Below the pieces are notes generated by a model. It had not been told where the DNA came from and searched no databases. It worked only from the letters and a program-made list of their open reading frames with translations. A stretch of 64,000 nucleotides of DNA, from contig OX578280.1 of NCBI GenBank assembly GCA_951217055.1, positions 620,001-684,000 of the forward strand, given 5' to 3'. This document shows positions 60,092 through 64,000 of the stretch, in pieces (positions within the stretch are counted from its first letter, which is position 1; every line of letters starts with the position of its first letter). This DNA is from Gerris lacustris. Taxonomy: Eukaryota; Arthropoda; Insecta; Hemiptera; Gerridae. The translations under genes and the position numbers were made by a program.

Positions 60092-61075
60092 GCAATAGTT
60101 AATATCTATATTTTTTAATACATGCAAATTTCTATGCATGCACAGTATTTTTCCAAATAAACAGGTTCTAGATAAGATATAAACAATGTTTACTCTTATT
60201 GTACAAAATCTGCTTTATACTCTCTCTTTTATTAAGTTTTTGTGATAATGTAATCTTTCTCATGTTTAATTTTGGAATTTATATTCCCTAATATGAAATT
60301 GAATTTACTGATTTTGAGGTATTTCTTTTTTTTTTATTTCTTAGAGAGTTGTTTTTATTAGTGGCGTAGAGAGCGCATGGCGATGCTGTGCTCTGAGAGT
60401 GAGGGGGCTCTCATCCCCCACACTCTGACGCTACGGTTTATACAGTTCACTAATGATCAGACCATACAAAGCTTGGGCAGTACAAAGTGCAGAGAGAGAC
60501 AAGTAGCTGCAACTCTCCACCCCAGCGCTAGTAAGATGAGTCTAACAAGAGGTACCTAGCGTCTTTATGGAAACATGTTTGGCTCCTCTATGGGGATCCT
60601 AGATGATGGATAATAAATTCAGTTTGAGGAGACTACCGTTAGCTCATTAGACAACCTGATTCCCAATAAAATAACCAACTAAGTGAATACCTAACGATAA
60701 TTAACTAACCAACCTTTTTTTCCCTCTAACCACATCGGATAATTAAATGAATATAACAAATCTCTTAAATGCAAATTCACTATTGGATCAATAACACATA
60801 AAAACACATTGGATCAATCTTAGACCGTTTACACTTAATCATCATATCTTTACACACAGATATGCTTCATCTTTATTCGTGTATATTTATCTCTAAAAAT
60901 GATCTAGTCGACTCGATAATCTTAAAATGAAAATTGTTATCACCGATTCTAACGGGTGCTAAGAGCAAAGTTGGTGATCATTTGAATCTATTTATACCAA
61001 GTCTTCTTAAGAGTAACTCTTTAAGGAATGAAATAAACATCTTATTTGTGTTAGAAGGTAATTCCTGTTATCCTT
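60092..61075. other. Gene-free, includes likely 3'UTR of the 61-kb minus gene
   Basis: 60360-60600 is complex, with a GAGTGAGGGGG/CCCCCACACTC hairpin after a GTGGCGTAG hAT-like tip, but no matching right end was found. A minus-strand AATAAA (60872-60877) lies about 200 bp past the stop of the 61-kb gene. Confidence 0.4.
60872..60877 (-). terminator. Candidate poly(A) signal AATAAA for the 61-kb minus-strand gene
   Basis: AATAAA on the minus strand about 200 bp downstream of the TAA at 61076-61078. One of several possible sites; only position supports it. Confidence 0.3.
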
Positions 61076-63083
61076 TTACATGAGGTTTGTCGTAGTGTCA
61101 GCCCTTCTTTTGACAACCAAGGCGATTTCTTCGTCGGTTAAATTCTTAAGCGATACGGGTAAACTTGAGAACAGTTCAAAATTAGTTCCGATTATAGCAG
61201 ATTTCTTAATGGCAAGTGGGACGTTGGCTAGTGACAGTATTGAACAAGCTTCTTTTAATCTGTAAAATAAAAAACACAATTAAAAATAGACTGTGAATTA
61301 GTGTGGCACATAGATTGCTCACATCCTATCTCGTACTTTATTGATTTTATGCTTTTACAAGCCATTATTGTCTAATTTATTTAATTGTTTCCCTATGGTC
61401 TGCTTTCGACTACAAGCCATTATTGTCTAATTTATTTAATTGTTTCCCTATGGTCTGCTTTCGACTACAAGCCATTATTGTCTAATTTATTTCATTGTTT
61501 CCCTATGGTCTGCTTTCGACTAACCATCCAAATTTCATTAAAATCATATAAGCACTTTTGAAGCTATAGGTGTAAATATATGTTTGTTTGTGCGCATAGA
61601 GAGAAAATGGGCGCAGAAAGTTGAAACTTATATGGGACCAACAATGGGCTAATTATGGCCTACCATACAAATTTCATTAAAATCGAAAGAGTAGTTTTTA
61701 AGATATATAGGTCCGCAAAAATTGATTGACAGACACAGAACCAAAAATGTTCCCTGATGTCTGAAATGGATTGCTGTCTTGGAGTTTTTGAAATCGGAGA
61801 CATAAAATATTTTCGTTCTTCAAAACGATCACATCGCTTCTGGTTACCTTTGGTAAGCTTGGAAGCAATATATTAGGAAATGACCCTGCCACTTAATGAC
61901 TAAGGTAGTAAATTAAGAAAGAAAATAAAGAATTCATTATTTAGTCTGAATGTCCTATTAATTATATAGATTCTGTACCATGTCCTGCTGTACTATTATC
62001 TTAGGAAAAAAGGCGGTACACCTGATTTTTAACAAGAAGTCACCTTATTTCCTACGTTTGTTTTAACGTATCTTTAAACCTAAATAGTTATTTACGCACC
62101 AAGGGAGGAAAGTAAGTGATTGCACCCTGAGCGATGAAGTTGGTTCTTGAGGCGAAGCCGAGGGAGTTAATTATCGCGGTACGTACAAGATTTTACCTCC
62201 AGAAGGGAGAAAAAAATAATTGTTAAGATTTTAATTTTAAATTATTTTATGTTAAAAAAGTAAACATTTTTATATTTAAAAAAAATGATATATACTAATA
62301 ATAATTCACCAGATAAGTTTAATCATGTTAAAATTAAATTATAGACAGTAATTATTTGAATTTCAATGCTAAAATTAAATGGAAGATCAGCTGGTAGCTG
62401 AGTCGTGTTTTGAATGGTATTGACAACTAACGTATAATCATCCATATGAGTAGATCTACATTTAGAAATAATGATTTCTCATTTAACTTTTAGTTTGTTA
62501 TACTGATTAGTCATCATGACAAACGTCGTGAAGGTTATATGTGAAGATGACATTATAGATTTAGACATTAAACAATAGTTAATAAATGAAATGTGTATTA
62601 GCACCAAGCTTATTTACTTGTGCTTATCACTTGGGCAACACTGGAGGGAATCATGAAAGTTCATGATTCCCTCCTTTCTCATTACTCCCTGTTGAGCCCG
62701 ACCGGGTGGAATGAGCTACTTTCCTCCCTGTAAACTAGGGAGGAAAGTTCACTTTTTCTCCCCGCTGGAGGTAAAAGATATTTACCTAAAACCGTACATC
62801 GGACGTAATATAGACCACAATCTTCGTTTATTCATGTTAAAACAAACCTAGAGAATAAATTGACTTAAAAATTGTAGATACTGCCTTCTACCTAAGCACA
62901 GCAAACATTTTTACTTAGACGAGAATAAGAAGAAATATATATAACATACAAAGCGAAGTAGCTGGAAGAGGAAGGTGTATATTGCTGAAAGAGCGGCAGC
63001 AAGCACTTCATCACGTCTCTCTCGAGAACTTTTCCTCCATAACTGCTGAAAGCATTCTCAAGCAACAACTCCTCAAATAGATA
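61076..63083 (-). CDS. Unrecognised gene, last two coding exons (partial, C-terminal 105 aa)
   Basis: The exons on the minus strand are 63083-62950 and 61259-61076. The first follows TTTTTTTCCAG and is open in only one frame, from YLFEELLLENAFSSYGGKVL to PSSSSYFA; it ends at a GTATGT donor in phase 2. The second follows TTTTATTTTACAG, and its single leading A completes the codon, giving LLKEACSILSLANVPLAIKK ... NLTDEEIALVVKRR ... NLM and TAA. The joined tail is amphipathic and looks alpha-helical with no membrane span, Cys cluster or motif I can name. Upstream exons must lie beyond 64 kb. The intron (61260-62949) holds a family A repeat and a multi-hairpin element. Splice signals, phase agreement and non-repetitive peptide together support a real gene; its function is unknown. 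Confidence 0.7.
61284..61868 (-). repeat. Dispersed repeat family A, copy 3, with a 55-bp triplication
   Basis: Reversed relative to 1789-2363 (starts CTGTGAATTAGTGTGGCACA, ends near GGTAAGCTTGGAAGC). Lies in the intron of the 61-kb gene. Confidence 0.75.
61356..61522. repeat. 55-bp tandem repeat, three copies
   Basis: TACAAGCCATTATTGTCTAA begins each unit; the copies differ at one or two bases. Confidence 0.95.
62095..62795. mobile_element. Multi-hairpin TIR-like element
   Basis: TTTTACCTCCAG...GGGAGAAAA (about 62194) is inverted at about 62752-62775, with GTACG/CGTAC outside. The right half has two tight hairpins: GGAGGGAATCATGA with a four-base loop (62643-62674), and ACTTTCCTCCCT/AGGGAGGAAAGT (62719-62750). 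No coding frame. Confidence 0.6.
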
Positions 63084-63099
63084 CTGGAAAAAAAAACAA

Positions 63100-63290
63100 A
63101 ATACATAATCATGTGAGGATATTTTATGTACTTGCGAGTAAGTTGGCCAACCTGTCTAGAAGTTAGCGTTGCCGGGGTAGATGCCGTTGAGTCAAGTCAA
63201 GTCTAGAGTCTAGTGAGTCAGAGTTTAGTAGCTCCGGTTAAAGAGTCAGTTGTTTCACTGTATATCTTGTCAATTAATTTATTCACCATA
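63100..63290. other. Short gene-free segment between exon and LINE
   Basis: Contains AGTCAAGTCAAGTCTAGAGT-type short repeats; nothing else. Confidence 0.4.
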
Positions 63291-63346
63291 ATTATCCTAA
63301 ATGAACGATTATAGTCTCAAACACACAGGAAATTAAGTTTACTCTG

Positions 63347-63951
63347 TTGCAGAAAGAAAATAACTGGTCCATCAAGTTTTTAGGGCTTACCCTTGACACT
63401 AAACTGTCATGGAAAGAGCAGATCAGTGAGCTTCAGAAGAAACTATCTTCACAAGTCTACTTGTTAAGCACTCTAAAAACATACCTTCCTGAGCAAGGGA
63501 TGAAGTCAGCCTACCATGCTTTGTTTGAAAGTCGTATCAGCTATGGGGCCATGCTGAATCTCAAGAAATTTTTCTTAAACAGAAAAAGGCTATAAGAATT
63601 CTTGTAGGAGCTAAAAGGACTGACCATTGTACTCACCTTTTTAAAGAATTGGGAATCTTGACCTTTTATAGTCTATATACGTACCAATGTCTAAAGTATG
63701 TTAAAAGCAATTTGGATATGTTAAACAAACATGAACATTGCTATAACACAAGAAACAAAGACCAAATTGTAGTGACAACATAGACTTGAGAAGTCTAATG
63801 TTGGGCACAGTCTGCTAGCACTTCAATTTTTCAATAAACTTAGATCTGAGGTAAGAGAGCTTCCTATTGACTCTTTTAGTAAAGTTACCATAGAATTCTT
63901 AATTCAGAACCCTTTGTATAGCGTTAAAGAATTCTTCGCTCTCAACTTTTA
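63347..63951 (+). pseudogene. Non-LTR retrotransposon RT C-terminal fragment
   Basis: The first frame reads IKFLGLTLDTKLSWKEQI then LLSTLKTYLPEQGMKSAYHA and ESRISYGAM, the FLG-x-x-x-D-x-x-L-x-W and Y-x-x-x-x-x-S-x-x-x-Y-G motifs of the region after the RT palm in Jockey/CR1-type LINEs. Later frames continue as IRILVGAKRTDHCTHLFKEL, LTFYSLYTYQCL and finally LRSEVRELPIDSFSKVTIEF to a TAA near 63951. At least three frameshifts or stops, so it is dead. Upstream palm domain absent. Confidence 0.8.
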
Positions 63952-64000
63952 ATTCTTTTAACTGTTATTTTGTTTACATTTGTATTCATCCCAATTTTTA

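Overview
The window looks like nuclear DNA of an insect or another arthropod. It is AT-rich. Its genes are split by spliceosomal GT-AG introns, and more than half of the sequence that can be read is mobile elements, foldback repeats, SINEs and minisatellites. A hemipteran would fit the repeat style, but that order-level guess is weak. There is no operon, ribosome binding site or other bacterial signal.

Layout. 1-33 kb is gene-poor. It holds a tRNA-derived SINE dimer, a PIF/Harbinger-like element, several minisatellites (23, 25, 42 and 50 bp units), a 42-copy 41-bp array at 16.6-18.3 kb, LINE scraps, and a series of non-autonomous hAT-like elements whose 8-bp target duplications can still be read. 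33.7-38.4 kb carries a four-exon gene for a prenylated Rab acceptor (PRA1/RABAC1 family, 197 aa); its introns hold a dead Jockey-like LINE, a pogo/Tigger-like MITE and a Crypton-like fragment. 38.4-44.8 kb is mostly repeats with foldbacks. 44.8-47.4 kb (minus strand) is a single-exon, full-length class III phosphatidylinositol 3-kinase (Vps34/PIK3C3, 854 aa). 48.8-51.0 kb (plus strand, divergent from Vps34) is a three-exon gene for an unrecognised 232-aa protein. 51-60 kb is again repeats: TA-flanked MITEs, a large inverted repeat, a 27-bp minisatellite and a mariner-like element. At 61.1-63.1 kb the last two coding exons of a further unrecognised minus-strand gene can be assembled from splice signals and matching phase. 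The right edge is the C-terminal part of a non-LTR reverse transcriptase.

Function. The two genes that can be named both act on endomembranes. Vps34 makes PI3P for autophagy and endosomes, and PRA1 proteins handle prenylated Rab GTPases at the Golgi and ER. Their proximity is probably chance. Most short open frames in this window come from minisatellites or repeats and are not annotated as genes.
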